Source: JACKIC01 sp964392305
GTDB taxonomy: Bacteria > Planctomycetota > UBA1135 > UBA2386
NCBI GenBank assembly: GCA_964392305.1
Contig: CAYMPV010000003.1
Location: 62,001-126,000, forward strand
Length of the DNA: 64,000 nt
Reading direction: 5' to 3'
In this document: in pieces, positions 28,599-36,772 of the stretch
Layout of the letters: every line of letters starts with the position of its first letter
Position numbering within the stretch: position 1 is the stretch's first letter
Position numbers and translations under genes: made by a program
The notes under the pieces: model-generated
Database searches by the model: none
Told to the model about the DNA's origin: nothing
The model's input: the letters and a program-made list of their open reading frames with translations, nothing else

Positions 28599-29825
28599 AT
28601 GCACCTCCTCGTCACCGGTCTGTTCCTCACCACCGCCTGCGTCGCGCAGGTCATCCAGCAGCCGTTCGCCGGCGTCTACGCCTACACGGACCTCGGCTCG
28701 GTGCCCGGGCTGCCGCCCCCCTACGGCGGCGTCACCTTCAAGCTCGGCGACAACAACACGCTGCTGATCGGCGGCTCCGCCAACAACCCCACCGGCGCCA
28801 TCCACGAGGTCGGCGTCACGCGCGACAACACCGGCCGCATCACCGGTTTTGCCGGACCTGCCACGTTGTACGCAACCGCGCCGCGCATCGACGGCGGCCT
28901 CGCCTACGGCCCCGGCGGCGTGTTGTTCTACACGACCTACAACACCAACACGCTCGGCCAGATCAAGCCGGGCAGCACCAGCGCCGATCGCATCGACAGC
29001 CTGCTGCCGCTCGGCGTGAGCAGTTCGACCGGGGCGGTCAACTTCGTGCCAACGGGCTTCGCCGGCGCGGGCGAGATGAAGATCGTCTCGTACAACGCCT
29101 CGACCTTCTACGGCTTCACCCTGTCACCGGACAGCAACGGCACCTACGACCTGCTGCCGAGCAACGGTCCCGTGCAGCTCGTCGGTGGCCTCGAAGGCGT
29201 GCTCTACGTGCCGCCAGGGTCGAGCCTGATCCCCGACTACCAATACGTACTGATCACCGAGTACGGCTTGGGCAGCGTGTCCCTGTACCAGGTCAACGCC
29301 CAGGGCAATCCGGTGCCCGCCTCACGCCTGCCGTTCCTGACCGGCCTCTCCGGGGCCGAAGGCGCGTGCACCGACCCGGTCACGGGCGCACTGGTGTTCT
29401 CGACCTACGGCGGCGGCAGCCGCGTGGTGCTCGTCGAGGGCTTCGGCGTGTGCGGTTCGTTCAGCAACTACGGCGCCGGCATCGCCGGACAGAACGGCCC
29501 GCCCACGGTCGACGGCGGTGGCTGTGCCGGCCGCGGCCAGGTTGCCTCGGTCGACATCGGCAGCGGGCTGGCCAATGCCCCGGGCCTGCTGGCGATCGGC
29601 TTCCTGCAGCAGAGCTTGCCGGTGCCGGGAGGCACGCTGCTGGTCGACCCGATCGGCACGTTCTTCCACTTCCTCGACGGCAACGGGCAGTTCTCGCTGC
29701 AGGTGTTCTTGCCGATCGACCCGGTGATGACCGGGCTGAACATCTTCGCGCAGGCCTTCTACGCCGACGCCGGCGCCGCCGCAGGCTTCTCGGCCACCGA
29801 CGGCCTGCACATCACCGTGCGCTGA
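28599..29825 (+). CDS. Exported beta-propeller-like protein with planctomycetal C-terminal domain
   Basis: A 408-residue protein with a signal peptide (MHLLVTGLFLTTACVAQ). Residues about 20-285 form repeated beta units (DNNTLLIGGSANNPTGAIHEV, PGGVLFYTTYN, DYQYVLITEYGLGSVSLY, TGALVFSTYGGG), compatible with a propeller or SMP-30-like fold. Residues about 285-408 form a second domain beginning FSNYGAGIAGQNGPPTV and ending LNIFAQAFYADAGAA, related in pattern to the tails of the proteins at 610-1998 and 62027-63505. No catalytic motif is evident. The ATG has no strong ribosome site. It ends 23 bases from the convergent DUF420 gene. A surface or secreted binding role is probable. Confidence 0.8.
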   Translation: MHLLVTGLFLTTACVAQVIQQPFAGVYAYTDLGSVPGLPPPYGGVTFKLGDNNTLLIGGSANNPTGAIHEVGVTRDNTGRITGFAGPATLYATAPRIDGGLAYGPGGVLFYTTYNTNTLGQIKPGSTSADRIDSLLPLGVSSSTGAVNFVPTGFAGAGEMKIVSYNASTFYGFTLSPDSNGTYDLLPSNGPVQLVGGLEGVLYVPPGSSLIPDYQYVLITEYGLGSVSLYQVNAQGNPVPASRLPFLTGLSGAEGACTDPVTGALVFSTYGGGSRVVLVEGFGVCGSFSNYGAGIAGQNGPPTVDGGGCAGRGQVASVDIGSGLANAPGLLAIGFLQQSLPVPGGTLLVDPIGTFFHFLDGNGQFSLQVFLPIDPVMTGLNIFAQAFYADAGAAAGFSATDGLHITVR

Positions 29826-29848
29826 CGGCCACGGGCCCCTGGCTCAGC

Positions 29849-30232
29849 TCACTTCGCCGTCGCCAGACCGAAGATCCACAGTCCCGTGCCGGTCGCGGCG
29901 AGCACGCTGAGCAGCCACAACCACACCGCCAGCCGGTGCCAGAACCGCGCCCGCGGGTTGCGCCACAGCCAGATGCCGGTGGCGATCACGGGCAGCGCCA
30001 GCAGGCCGCCGGCCTTGGCGAAGATCAGGTGGGTGTCGAGGGCCTGCTGCGGGAAGTCGTATCGCCGCATCAACGCCTCGGTCTCGATGACCGCCAACAC
30101 CAACGCGACCATCGTCAGCGGCCCGGTGACCAGGTGCACGCGCCGCTTGCGCCGGTAGCCGCTGACCAGCGAGAGCACGATCAGCAGGACAGTGGCGCCC
30201 AGGGCGCACCAGAACAGCAGCGTCGAGTACAT
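29849..30232 (-). CDS. DUF420 (YozB-like) four-helix membrane protein
   Basis: A 127-residue membrane protein. ATG 30232 is preferred to the longer frame start at 30400 because the extra segment is Arg/Pro-rich and the family begins with a membrane helix (MYSTLLFWCALGATVLLIVL). Four hydrophobic segments are visible, with GYRRKRRVHLVTGPLTMVALVLA and a DTHLIFAKAGGLLALPVIATG block typical of DUF420. These proteins are often found near cytochrome oxidase assembly genes and may carry heme-ligating His residues. None of those partners is present here. Confidence 0.8.
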   Translation of the reverse strand: MYSTLLFWCALGATVLLIVLSLVSGYRRKRRVHLVTGPLTMVALVLAVIETEALMRRYDFPQQALDTHLIFAKAGGLLALPVIATGIWLWRNPRARFWHRLAVWLWLLSVLAATGTGLWIFGLATAK

Positions 30233-30398
30233 GGGCAAGGGGGAAGGCGAGGACCAGGCCTGAGGGAAAACCCGTCGGTGCAGGCCGCGCAGAGGATGCG
30301 GATCGGACCCGCCCATCGCAACGATCGTCCTGCGCGTGATCCGGGCCAACCCAGATGCGGACAAGCCCGGGCCAGCCCGCGGCCGATACCCGATCCGC

Positions 30399-31244
30399 AT
30401 GGACCGCGACCTGATCCCCGCTGAGTTTCAGCGTTATCACGACCTGATCTACAAGCTGGCCGGGATCCACTACCCCGCGGAGAAGATGGCCCTGCTCAGC
30501 AACCGGATCCGTCGGCGGCTGCGCGCCACCAAGACCACGACCTACGACGCCTACCTGCAACTGGTGCAGACCAACTCGCAACCGGCCGAGGTGCAGGCGT
30601 TCTTGGACTCGATCACCACCAACGAGACCTACTTCTTCCGCTGCCAGCGGCATTGGGACTTCTTCCGCGAGTGGGCCACGGCCCGCGCCGCTGATCCTGC
30701 GACCCGGCGCGCCGGTTTCCGCATCTGGTCGGCGGCCGCATCGACCGGCGCCGAGGCGTTCACGATCTGCATCGTGCTGCACCAGATCCTCGGCAACAAC
30801 TTCGGCGGTGTGCCCGTCGAGATCCTCGGCACCGACCTGTCCGTCTCGATCCTCGAAGAGGCCCGCGCCGGCGTCTACCGCCCTTATGCGGTCGCGCAGA
30901 CGCCGCCCGACGTGGTCAAGAAGTACTTCACCAGGCAGGGCACCGAGGAACTGTTGTTCGACCGCCAGCTGGCCAAACACGTCACCTTCCAGCGGCACAA
31001 CCTCATGGAACCGCTGATGGGCGCGCGCAACTTCGACTTCGTGTTCCTGCGCAACGTGATGATCTATTTCGACGTGCCGAGCAAGGAGAAGGTGATGCGC
31101 AACGCCTACGCCGTCACCCGGCCGGGCGGCTACCTGATGGTCGGCGAGTCCGAGAGCCTGATGAACCTCGATCAGCCGTTCACCTACGTCAAGCCGTCGA
31201 TCTTCCAACGCAAGAGCGAGGCGGCCACGCCGGCGCAGACCTGA
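30399..31244 (+). CDS. cheR: CheR-type glutamate O-methyltransferase
   Basis: A 281-residue cytosolic S-adenosylmethionine-dependent methyltransferase of the chemotaxis CheR family. ATG 30399 is used because the N-terminal helical domain (LIPAEFQRYHDLIYKLAGIHY) begins there; the frame is open upstream to 30336. The methyl-acceptor/SAM signatures are TTNETYFFRCQRHWDFF (about residue 70), RIWSAAASTGAEAFTI (about 108, differing from the usual GCSTGEE), ILGTDLS and FDFVFLRNVMIYF (about 210). No CheB, CheA or chemoreceptor is near, so it may act in a non-motility signalling pathway. It stands alone between the DUF420 gene and ribH. Confidence 0.88.
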   Translation: MDRDLIPAEFQRYHDLIYKLAGIHYPAEKMALLSNRIRRRLRATKTTTYDAYLQLVQTNSQPAEVQAFLDSITTNETYFFRCQRHWDFFREWATARAADPATRRAGFRIWSAAASTGAEAFTICIVLHQILGNNFGGVPVEILGTDLSVSILEEARAGVYRPYAVAQTPPDVVKKYFTRQGTEELLFDRQLAKHVTFQRHNLMEPLMGARNFDFVFLRNVMIYFDVPSKEKVMRNAYAVTRPGGYLMVGESESLMNLDQPFTYVKPSIFQRKSEAATPAQT

Positions 31245-31277
31245 GCGGCCCGCGCTTGCCCGACGCGGCGGGCCGGC

Positions 31278-31283
31278 TACCGT
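31278..31283 (+). promoter_or_regulatory. -10 element of ribH
   Basis: TACCGT ends 7 bases before the ATG at 31291, with no ribosome site, as in other operon heads here. Confidence 0.4.
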
Positions 31284-31290
31284 GCCGGCC

Positions 31291-31779
31291 ATGGTCACTG
31301 GCGGCGCCCCCTCTTCGACGGACCCGGCTTCCGGACGCGGCAAACGCTTCGGCATCGCCGTCGCGCGCTTCAACGAACTGGTCACCGAGCGCCTGCTCGA
31401 CGGCGCGCTGGCGACGCTGCGCCAGCATGGCGTCGCCGACGACGACGTCGAGGTCGTCTGGGTGCCGGGCGCATTCGAGTTGCCGGTGGCGTGCCGCTGG
31501 CTCGCCGACACCGGTCGCTTCCACGGGCTGCTGGCACTGGGCGCCGTGGTGCGCGGCGGCACCGACCACTACGAGTATGTCTGCAGCGGCGTCACCGACG
31601 GCGTCATGCGCGTCGGCCTCGACACCGGCCTGCCGCTCGGGTTCGGGCTGTTGACCTGCGCGCAGATGGATCAGGCCATGGCCCGCGCCGGCGGCGAACA
31701 CGGCAACAAGGGAGCCGACGCTGCCATGGCGGCCCTGGCGATGGCGGCGATCAAGGACCGGCTGGCGACCGGGCGCTGA
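31291..31779 (+). CDS. ribH: 6,7-dimethyl-8-ribityllumazine synthase
   Basis: A 162-residue enzyme of riboflavin synthesis, condensing 5-amino-6-ribitylaminouracil with 3,4-dihydroxy-2-butanone 4-phosphate. Family residues are visible: the RFNELVTERLLDGA start, WVPGAFELPVACRWLA, the phosphate/substrate loop LGAVVRGGTDHYEYVCSGV with its catalytic His, and the subunit contact EHGNKGADAAMAALAM. An upstream in-frame GTG at 31282 would add three residues. The gene is 98 bases before nusB; ribH-nusB adjacency is common in bacteria. The other rib genes are not in the window. Confidence 0.95.
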   Translation: MVTGGAPSSTDPASGRGKRFGIAVARFNELVTERLLDGALATLRQHGVADDDVEVVWVPGAFELPVACRWLADTGRFHGLLALGAVVRGGTDHYEYVCSGVTDGVMRVGLDTGLPLGFGLLTCAQMDQAMARAGGEHGNKGADAAMAALAMAAIKDRLATGR

Positions 31780-31802
31780 ACCCTTGCCAACCACCGCGGC
31801 GG

Positions 31803-31830
31803 TTGCACGACGCCGATCGTGAGGTAACGT
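31803..31830 (+). promoter_or_regulatory. Probable nusB promoter
   Basis: TTGCAC (31803-31808), a 16-base spacer and TAACGT (31825-31830) form a plausible sigma-70 promoter in the ribH-nusB gap, with a leader of about 40 bases before ATG 31878. Confidence 0.4.
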
Positions 31831-31877
31831 TCTGCGCGCCGCGGCCGCATCCGGGCCGCGCCACCACGCTCCTTGCC

Positions 31878-32420
31878 ATGACCGCCCCCATCCGTCGTCG
31901 CACCCGCGCACGCGAGATCGCCATGCAGATCCTGTTCCAGGTCGATCTGCGCGGCCCCGCCTACTCGACCGAGGTCGGCAGCACGCTGGCCGAACTGTGC
32001 CAACAGGCCAGCACCCAGGACGACGAGTTGGACGCCGAAGTCGCCGAGTTCGCGACGCGGCTGGTCGAAGGCACGGTCGCCAACCGCGAGGCCATCGACG
32101 AACGCCTGCAGGCCGTGACCCGCAACTGGGACCTGCGCCGCATGGCCGCGATCGACCGCAACGTGCTGCGCATGGCCATCTACGAACTGGTCTTCTGCCA
32201 GGACGTGCCGCCCAAGGTGGCGATCAACGAGGCGATCGAACTGGGCAAGAAGTACTCGACCGCGAACTCGGGCGGCTTCGTCAACGGCATCCTCGATCGC
32301 GTGCGCATCGATCTCGATCGCGAACGGGCCGAGCGAGAGCAGGGCGCGGCCACGCGCCAGACGACCAGCGGCCAGACGACCAGCGGCCAGGCGACGGGCG
32401 AACAGGGCGCGAGTTCGTGA
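31878..32420 (+). CDS. nusB: Transcription antitermination factor NusB
   Basis: A 180-residue RNA-binding protein that, with NusE, binds boxA in rRNA leaders. The normal NusB core is residues 1-150: RRRTRAREIAMQILFQVD, then WDLRRMAAIDRNVLRMAIYEL and PPKVAINEAIELGKKYST, and GGFVNGILDRVRID. The last 20 residues are extra and repetitive, with TTSGQ twice followed by a variant, arising from a 15-base DNA repeat at about 32358. No Shine-Dalgarno sequence is evident. It lies between ribH and ftsY on the same strand. Confidence 0.95.
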   Translation: MTAPIRRRTRAREIAMQILFQVDLRGPAYSTEVGSTLAELCQQASTQDDELDAEVAEFATRLVEGTVANREAIDERLQAVTRNWDLRRMAAIDRNVLRMAIYELVFCQDVPPKVAINEAIELGKKYSTANSGGFVNGILDRVRIDLDRERAEREQGAATRQTTSGQTTSGQATGEQGASS

Positions 32421-32452
32421 GCCGAAGCTGGTCTGGTGCACCCACCTGCCGT

Positions 32453-32458
32453 TAGAAC
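32453..32458 (+). promoter_or_regulatory. -10-like element before ftsY
   Basis: TAGAAC ends 6 bases before the ftsY ATG; no ribosome site is present. Confidence 0.35.
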
Positions 32459-32464
32459 GCGCGC

Positions 32465-33391
32465 ATGGTGTTCGGCAAGCTGTTCGGCGCGCTCAAGAAG
32501 ACCCGCGAGGCGCTGACCTCGGGTTTGCAGCGGCTGTTCTCGATCGGGCGCAAGCTCGACGACCAACTGCTCGAGGAGCTCGAGGAACTGCTCTACAACA
32601 GCGACCTGGGCCCCGTCGGCTCGCGGCTCGTCGATGACCTCAAGACGGCCTACAAGCGCCGCGAGATCAAGGAGACCACCGAGGTGGTGCCGTTCCTGCG
32701 CCAGCGCCTGCTGACCATGCTCGCCGGCTGCGAAGCGCCGCTGGCGCGCGCCGCCCAGGCGCCGACCGTGATCCTCGTGGTCGGCGTCAACGGCTCGGGC
32801 AAGACCACCTCGATCGCCAAGCTGGCGCGACACCTGCGCAACGAGGGGCACACGGTGATGCTCGGCGCCGGCGACACGTTCCGCGCCGCGGCCGTCGAAC
32901 AGCTGACCATGTGGGCCGACCGGCTCGGCATCCCGATCGTCAAGCAGGCCACCGGCGCCGACCCCGCCGCGGTGGCGTTCGACGCGGTCTCGGCCGCGGT
33001 CGCGCGCAAGGTCGACTACCTGATCCTCGACACGGCGGGCCGGCTGCACACGCAGAAGAACCTGATGACCGAGCTCGAGAAGATCGTGCGCGTGGTGCGC
33101 AAGCAGGTGCCCGACGCGCCGCACGAGACCTTGCTGGTGCTCGACGGCACCACCGGCCAGAACGCGATCCGCCAGGCCGCCGAGTTCGCCAAGGCCGCGC
33201 CGGTGTCGGGGCTGGTGCTGACCAAGATGGACGGCACCGCCAAGGGCGGCGCGCTGTTCGGCATCCGCGAGGTGTTGCCGGTGCCGATCAAGTTCCTCGG
33301 CGTCGGCGAAGGCATGGACGATCTGGAGCCGTTCGCCGTCACAGCCTACGTCGATGCGATCCTGCAGGAGGGCCGCGGCACGCCCGCGTGA
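32465..33391 (+). CDS. ftsY: Signal recognition particle receptor FtsY
   Basis: A 308-residue membrane-associated GTPase that docks SRP-ribosome complexes at the translocon. It has only the NG region; the acidic A domain of enterobacterial FtsY is absent, as in many phyla. The GTPase motifs are GVNGSGKTTSIAKLA (about residue 105), DTFRAAAVEQL, DTAGRLHTQKNLM (about 190) and TKMDGTAKGGALF (about 254). The stop codon at 33389-33391 begins a regular ladder of NTGA stop-start units that leads to the next gene. Confidence 0.96.
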   Translation: MVFGKLFGALKKTREALTSGLQRLFSIGRKLDDQLLEELEELLYNSDLGPVGSRLVDDLKTAYKRREIKETTEVVPFLRQRLLTMLAGCEAPLARAAQAPTVILVVGVNGSGKTTSIAKLARHLRNEGHTVMLGAGDTFRAAAVEQLTMWADRLGIPIVKQATGADPAAVAFDAVSAAVARKVDYLILDTAGRLHTQKNLMTELEKIVRVVRKQVPDAPHETLLVLDGTTGQNAIRQAAEFAKAAPVSGLVLTKMDGTAKGGALFGIREVLPVPIKFLGVGEGMDDLEPFAVTAYVDAILQEGRGTPA

Positions 33392-33447
33392 CGCGCATCG
33401 CATGACCCCGAGCGCATGACCCCGAGCGCGTGAGCACCGGCACATGA
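33388..33447 (+). repeat. 14-nt-periodic ladder of NTGA stop-start mini-ORFs between ftsY and the next gene
   Basis: Five NTGA tetranucleotides occur at exactly 14-base spacing: GTGA 33388, ATGA 33402, ATGA 33416, GTGA 33430 and ATGA 33444. Each start opens a five-codon frame closed by the TGA of the next unit (VTRIA, MTPSA, MTPSA, VSTGT). The first overlaps the ftsY stop and the last is the start codon of the O-antigen-ligase-like gene. The two central 14-mers (33400-33413 and 33414-33427) are identical direct repeats. The arrangement would permit ribosomes to step from ftsY to the next gene by repeated termination and reinitiation. Confidence 0.6.
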
Positions 33448-35528
33448 CCAACCCCGAGCAACCCGCTGCGCCGCCGACCTGGTTGCTGTGGTCGTTCCTG
33501 GTGCTGCTGGTGGTGCCGTTCCACCCCTACTGGGTCGACTTCGAACAGCTGCGCCGCGCGCTGCTGCTGCTGCTGACCGGCGCATCCCTGCTGTATCTGC
33601 CGCGCCTGCGCCCCGTCGTCGGCGAACGCTTCTCGTGGCTGTTCGTGCTCGGCATGACGCTGTGCGCCGGCGTCAACTGGTTCGCCGACGTGATCGGCAA
33701 GGGCGAACACGAAGCGCACTCGTTCCAACCGATCGAGGCGGCCTACCGGCTCGTGCACTGGATCGCGCTGGTGGTCGTACTGCGCCTTGGCGCGGCGGTG
33801 CAGGACCGCTTCGGCAAACCGATCGCGGCGCTGCTCATCGCCACCGCCGCGTTCGGTCTGCTGCAGCGCCTGGGACTCGGCGAGATCGCGGGCTACGGCG
33901 TCGACCGCGAACCGGTGTCGGTGTTCGGCAACCTCAATGTCGCTTCGGAGTGGACCGCGATCGCGGGTGCCGCCGTCGCCGTGCTGTTGCCGCCGTCGCG
34001 GCTGACGCTCTGTGGCCTTGGCCTCGCCGGCGCCTACCTCGCCATCAACGGCTCCCGCTCCGGGCTGATCGCGTTGCCGATGGCGCTGCTGCTGCTGCTG
34101 GTGGTGCGCTGGCGCCGCGGGAACGCGACGCCGCTGGGTCCATCGGTGTTGCCGCTGGCAGCCACTGCCGGCGGCGTACTGCTGGGCTGGTTGCTGGCGC
34201 TGATCGCCACCACCGACGCCCCGGCCGACCAGCAGGAACGCATCGCCGCGCACAAACGGGCCACCGCGACGCTGACGGTGCGCCTGCAGATCGCCAAGGG
34301 CGCAACCAGACTGTTCGCCGAGTCGCCCGTGTTCGGCCAGGGCCCCGGCCAGTTCGCGGTGCAGTATCCGCGCGTGCGGCCCGCCGAGGAGATCGAGCTG
34401 TCGAGCAACGGCCGGCAGTTCGCGACGGAAGTGCGCACCGCGCACGACGACTGGCTCGAACTGATCGTCGACGGCGGCCTGCCGGGCTTCTTGCTGTTCG
34501 CGGCGGCGCTGTTCGCGCTGCAGCGTGGCATGCGTGACAAGACCCGCCTGGTGCCGTTGTTCGCACTGCTGTTGCTGATGCTGGTGCGCGCACCGCTGCT
34601 CAACGCGCCCGCGGTCGCCGTGGCGATGTTGCTGGTCGGCGCACCCGCCGCGACGGTGCGGCCGACCCGCGCCTGGGTCTGGCGTCTGGTTGGCGCGCTG
34701 CTGATCGCGCTGTCGGTGCCACCGATCGCCGCGCAGATGGCGTTCACGGGCTACGTGCGTGCCAAGGCGCTCGGCCAGGATGCGCCGCTGGCGGCGGCCC
34801 AGGCGGCCTCGAACTGGATGCCGTGGGAGCCGCGTTGGCTGCAGGTGCAGGCGCAAGAACAGCTCGCTGCCGGCAACCTGCCCGCCGCCCGCATCTGCGC
34901 AGCCAAGGCGCTGCAGCTGCGCCCGTTCGACCCGCAGCTGGCGCTGCTGCTCGGGGAAGTGCTCGCGCGCGGCACCGCCTACAAGGAGGCGGCGCGCATC
35001 GCCTTGTTCGCGCTCGACAACGACCCGCAGCATCCCGAGCTGCGCGTGCTGCTGAGCACCGTGCTGCTGCTCGGCGGTGAAGCCGACGCCGCCGTCGATG
35101 CCGTCGTCGTCGAGCCGCACCCCGTGCTGAAGGCGCAGTTGCGTCACCACTTCCGCAGCCTCGCCGAGCAGGCCGCGTTGCGCGGTGACGACCGCGGCGC
35201 GGCGCGCATGCGCGTCGAGCAGTACTTCCTCGAGGCGTTGCAGGACCTCGGTGACACGGACCGAGGCGCCCTCGACGCCACCACCGCGCGCATTCGCCAG
35301 CTGATCACCGCGCTGGCCACCACCGAACGCATGCGCACCGACCTGCGCGGCTACACCATCGGCGCCCTGCACGCGCTCGATCTCGACGACGTGGAATACG
35401 CGCAGAACCTGGGCGAGACAGCCGCCAAGCTCGGCGTCGCGCTGGAACCGTGGCAACGCGCCATGTTCGGCGACCAGCTGCAGCGGCTCGCCGACGTGAG
35501 CAGCTGGGCGAACGTGTTGCGACGCTGA
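33444..35528 (+). CDS. O-antigen-ligase-like polytopic membrane protein with C-terminal TPR-like region
   Basis: A 694-residue protein. Residues 1-430 hold about 10-12 membrane helices (first LLWSFLVLLVVPFHPYW) with a Wzy/WaaL-type signature: GNLNVASEWTAIAGAAVAVLL, NGSRSGLIALPMALLLLL and a large periplasmic loop containing GQGPGQFAVQYPRVRPAEE and RTAHDDWLELIVDGGLPGFLLF. These match the O-antigen ligase/polymerase Wzy_C family. Residues about 440-694 are helical repeats of TPR type (AAQAASNWMPWEPRWLQVQA, AARICAAKALQLRPFDPQLA). The family transfers or polymerises glycans on the outer face of the inner membrane. It is linked to ftsY by the mini-ORF ladder. No glycosyltransferase genes are adjacent. 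Confidence 0.85.
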   Translation: MTNPEQPAAPPTWLLWSFLVLLVVPFHPYWVDFEQLRRALLLLLTGASLLYLPRLRPVVGERFSWLFVLGMTLCAGVNWFADVIGKGEHEAHSFQPIEAAYRLVHWIALVVVLRLGAAVQDRFGKPIAALLIATAAFGLLQRLGLGEIAGYGVDREPVSVFGNLNVASEWTAIAGAAVAVLLPPSRLTLCGLGLAGAYLAINGSRSGLIALPMALLLLLVVRWRRGNATPLGPSVLPLAATAGGVLLGWLLALIATTDAPADQQERIAAHKRATATLTVRLQIAKGATRLFAESPVFGQGPGQFAVQYPRVRPAEEIELSSNGRQFATEVRTAHDDWLELIVDGGLPGFLLFAAALFALQRGMRDKTRLVPLFALLLLMLVRAPLLNAPAVAVAMLLVGAPAATVRPTRAWVWRLVGALLIALSVPPIAAQMAFTGYVRAKALGQDAPLAAAQAASNWMPWEPRWLQVQAQEQLAAGNLPAARICAAKALQLRPFDPQLALLLGEVLARGTAYKEAARIALFALDNDPQHPELRVLLSTVLLLGGEADAAVDAVVVEPHPVLKAQLRHHFRSLAEQAALRGDDRGAARMRVEQYFLEALQDLGDTDRGALDATTARIRQLITALATTERMRTDLRGYTIGALHALDLDDVEYAQNLGETAAKLGVALEPWQRAMFGDQLQRLADVSSWANVLRR

Positions 35529-35564
35529 GCCGCTCCAAAGAGCGCGGAAGTCCATTGATGGCGC

Positions 35565-35592
35565 TTGACACCCGCGCCGGCACCACTAATAT
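35565..35592 (+). promoter_or_regulatory. Near-consensus sigma-70 promoter of the Y1 transposase gene
   Basis: TTGACA (35565-35570), a 16-base spacer and TAATAT (35587-35592) lie 13 bases before the ATG at 35606. This is by far the closest match to the sigma-70 consensus in the window. Confidence 0.6.
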
Positions 35593-35605
35593 CTGCGCAA
35601 TCACC

Positions 35606-36373
35606 ATGGTGACGACTTCCAAGAGCAAAGCAGGAGCCAAGGCCAGAACCGGGAAGAACGAGAGGAGTGCGCCCGGCAAGCGCGCCGCACCGTTGCTGCC
35701 GTTCCGACCAGGCTCAGGCGGCGCCCGACCAGGCGCAGGTCGCAAGCCGAAGATCCCCGGCAGGCCCGGCGTCGATCACCGGCCGCGCAAGTCGCTGGCG
35801 TCGCGCTTCCCCGTTCACGTCACGCTCAAGCTGCGATCCGGCCTGCCGCGCCTGCGCAACAAGCGTGAATACGAAGTCCTGCGCGCGGCGTTCGCCGCCG
35901 GCTGCGCGCGCAACCTGCAGGGCACGTTCCGCCTCTGCCACTACGCAGTGCTCAACGACCACCTGCACCTCATCTGCGAGGCGCAAGATCGCCGCGCGCT
36001 GGCGCGTGGACTGCAGGGCCTGCTGATCCGCATCGCCAAGGCGCTCAACAAACTCTGGTCGCGCCGCGGCAGCGTCTTCGCCGATCGCTACCACGATCGC
36101 ATCCTCACCTCCCCTCGGGAGGTGAGGAATGCGCTGCGTTACGTCTTCGGCAACGGCAAGAAACACGCGGCAGAAGGCCGTGAGATCACGGTCCCACAGG
36201 CGATGGACACGTTCACGTCAGCGCCGTGGTTCACGGGCTTCCGCGAGCGCATCTTCGTCAAGGGCATCGAAGCCATCGTTCGGCCGGTGGCCGACCCTGG
36301 CACCTGGATGCTGCGGGAGGGCTGGCAGATCCACGGCCGGCTCAGCGTGCACGAGGTTCCGGTCACCGCGTGA
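35606..36373 (+). CDS. REP-associated tyrosine (Y1, IS200-like) transposase family protein
   Basis: A 255-residue protein; ATG 35606 is chosen because it follows the strong promoter at 35565-35592. The N-terminal 60 residues are basic and disordered, ending GGARPGAGRKPK, an AT-hook-like stretch. Residues about 72-200 match the Y1_Tnp/TnpA-REP domain: FPVHVTLKL, CHYAVLNDHLHLICEA with the HUH-type His-hydrophobic-His motif, GLLIRIAKALNKLWSRRGSVFADRYHDRIL and a Tyr in LRYVFGNGKKH. Such proteins (RAYTs) nick or mobilise REP palindromes and are usually single-copy domesticated genes. No terminal repeats or target duplications mark a mobile element here. An 11-bp perfect inverted repeat lies inside the gene at about 36103-36127. 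Confidence 0.85.
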   Translation: MVTTSKSKAGAKARTGKNERSAPGKRAAPLLPFRPGSGGARPGAGRKPKIPGRPGVDHRPRKSLASRFPVHVTLKLRSGLPRLRNKREYEVLRAAFAAGCARNLQGTFRLCHYAVLNDHLHLICEAQDRRALARGLQGLLIRIAKALNKLWSRRGSVFADRYHDRILTSPREVRNALRYVFGNGKKHAAEGREITVPQAMDTFTSAPWFTGFRERIFVKGIEAIVRPVADPGTWMLREGWQIHGRLSVHEVPVTA

Positions 36374-36411
36374 CGGGACCGCCGCCCTACGATTCATCCT
36401 GTCTCAGGCTC

Positions 36412-36771
36412 TCAAGCGCGCAGCGCACAGGCGAAACCGAACGCCTGCCCGCCGACCGCGAGCATCATCATCCACTGCGCCACGAACGACCACGGCCGCG
36501 GCAGTTCGCGCAGCGCCAGGCTCAGCAAGCCGAAGAGCAGCAGGGTGACCAGCAGGCCGACGGCGACGAACGAGACGTCGTCGAGCTGCAGCAGCACGGG
36601 CACCAGCACGCCGGGCACCATCGGCGAGAACAACCAGTAGGTCGACACGCAGTGGCCACAGCCCTGCAGCGTGCCGAGCACGACGGGCGTCAGCACCGGC
36701 AGCCAGACGCTCAACGCCGCGAGTCCGCAGGCTCGACGCCAGCTGCGCTGCGGTGCGTCGCGGCCGACCAC
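36412..36771 (-). CDS. Small integral membrane protein, unknown function
   Basis: A 119-residue protein with about four hydrophobic helices (LAALSVWLPVLTPVVLGTLQG, then VAVGLLVTLLLFGLLSLAL and WMMMLAVGGQAFGFACA). The GTG at 36771 lies two bases after the stop of the upstream SGNH-hydrolase gene, so the two are coupled. One Cys pair (GCGHCVST) is a possible metal or disulfide site. No family is recognised. Confidence 0.65.
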   Translation of the reverse strand: MVGRDAPQRSWRRACGLAALSVWLPVLTPVVLGTLQGCGHCVSTYWLFSPMVPGVLVPVLLQLDDVSFVAVGLLVTLLLFGLLSLALRELPRPWSFVAQWMMMLAVGGQAFGFACALRA

Positions 36772-36772
36772 T

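Noticed and set aside
36103..36127. Inverted repeat in the Y1 transposase gene as a REP element or element end
   Set aside because: It lies inside coding sequence and I saw no second copy in the window; codon-driven coincidence is possible.
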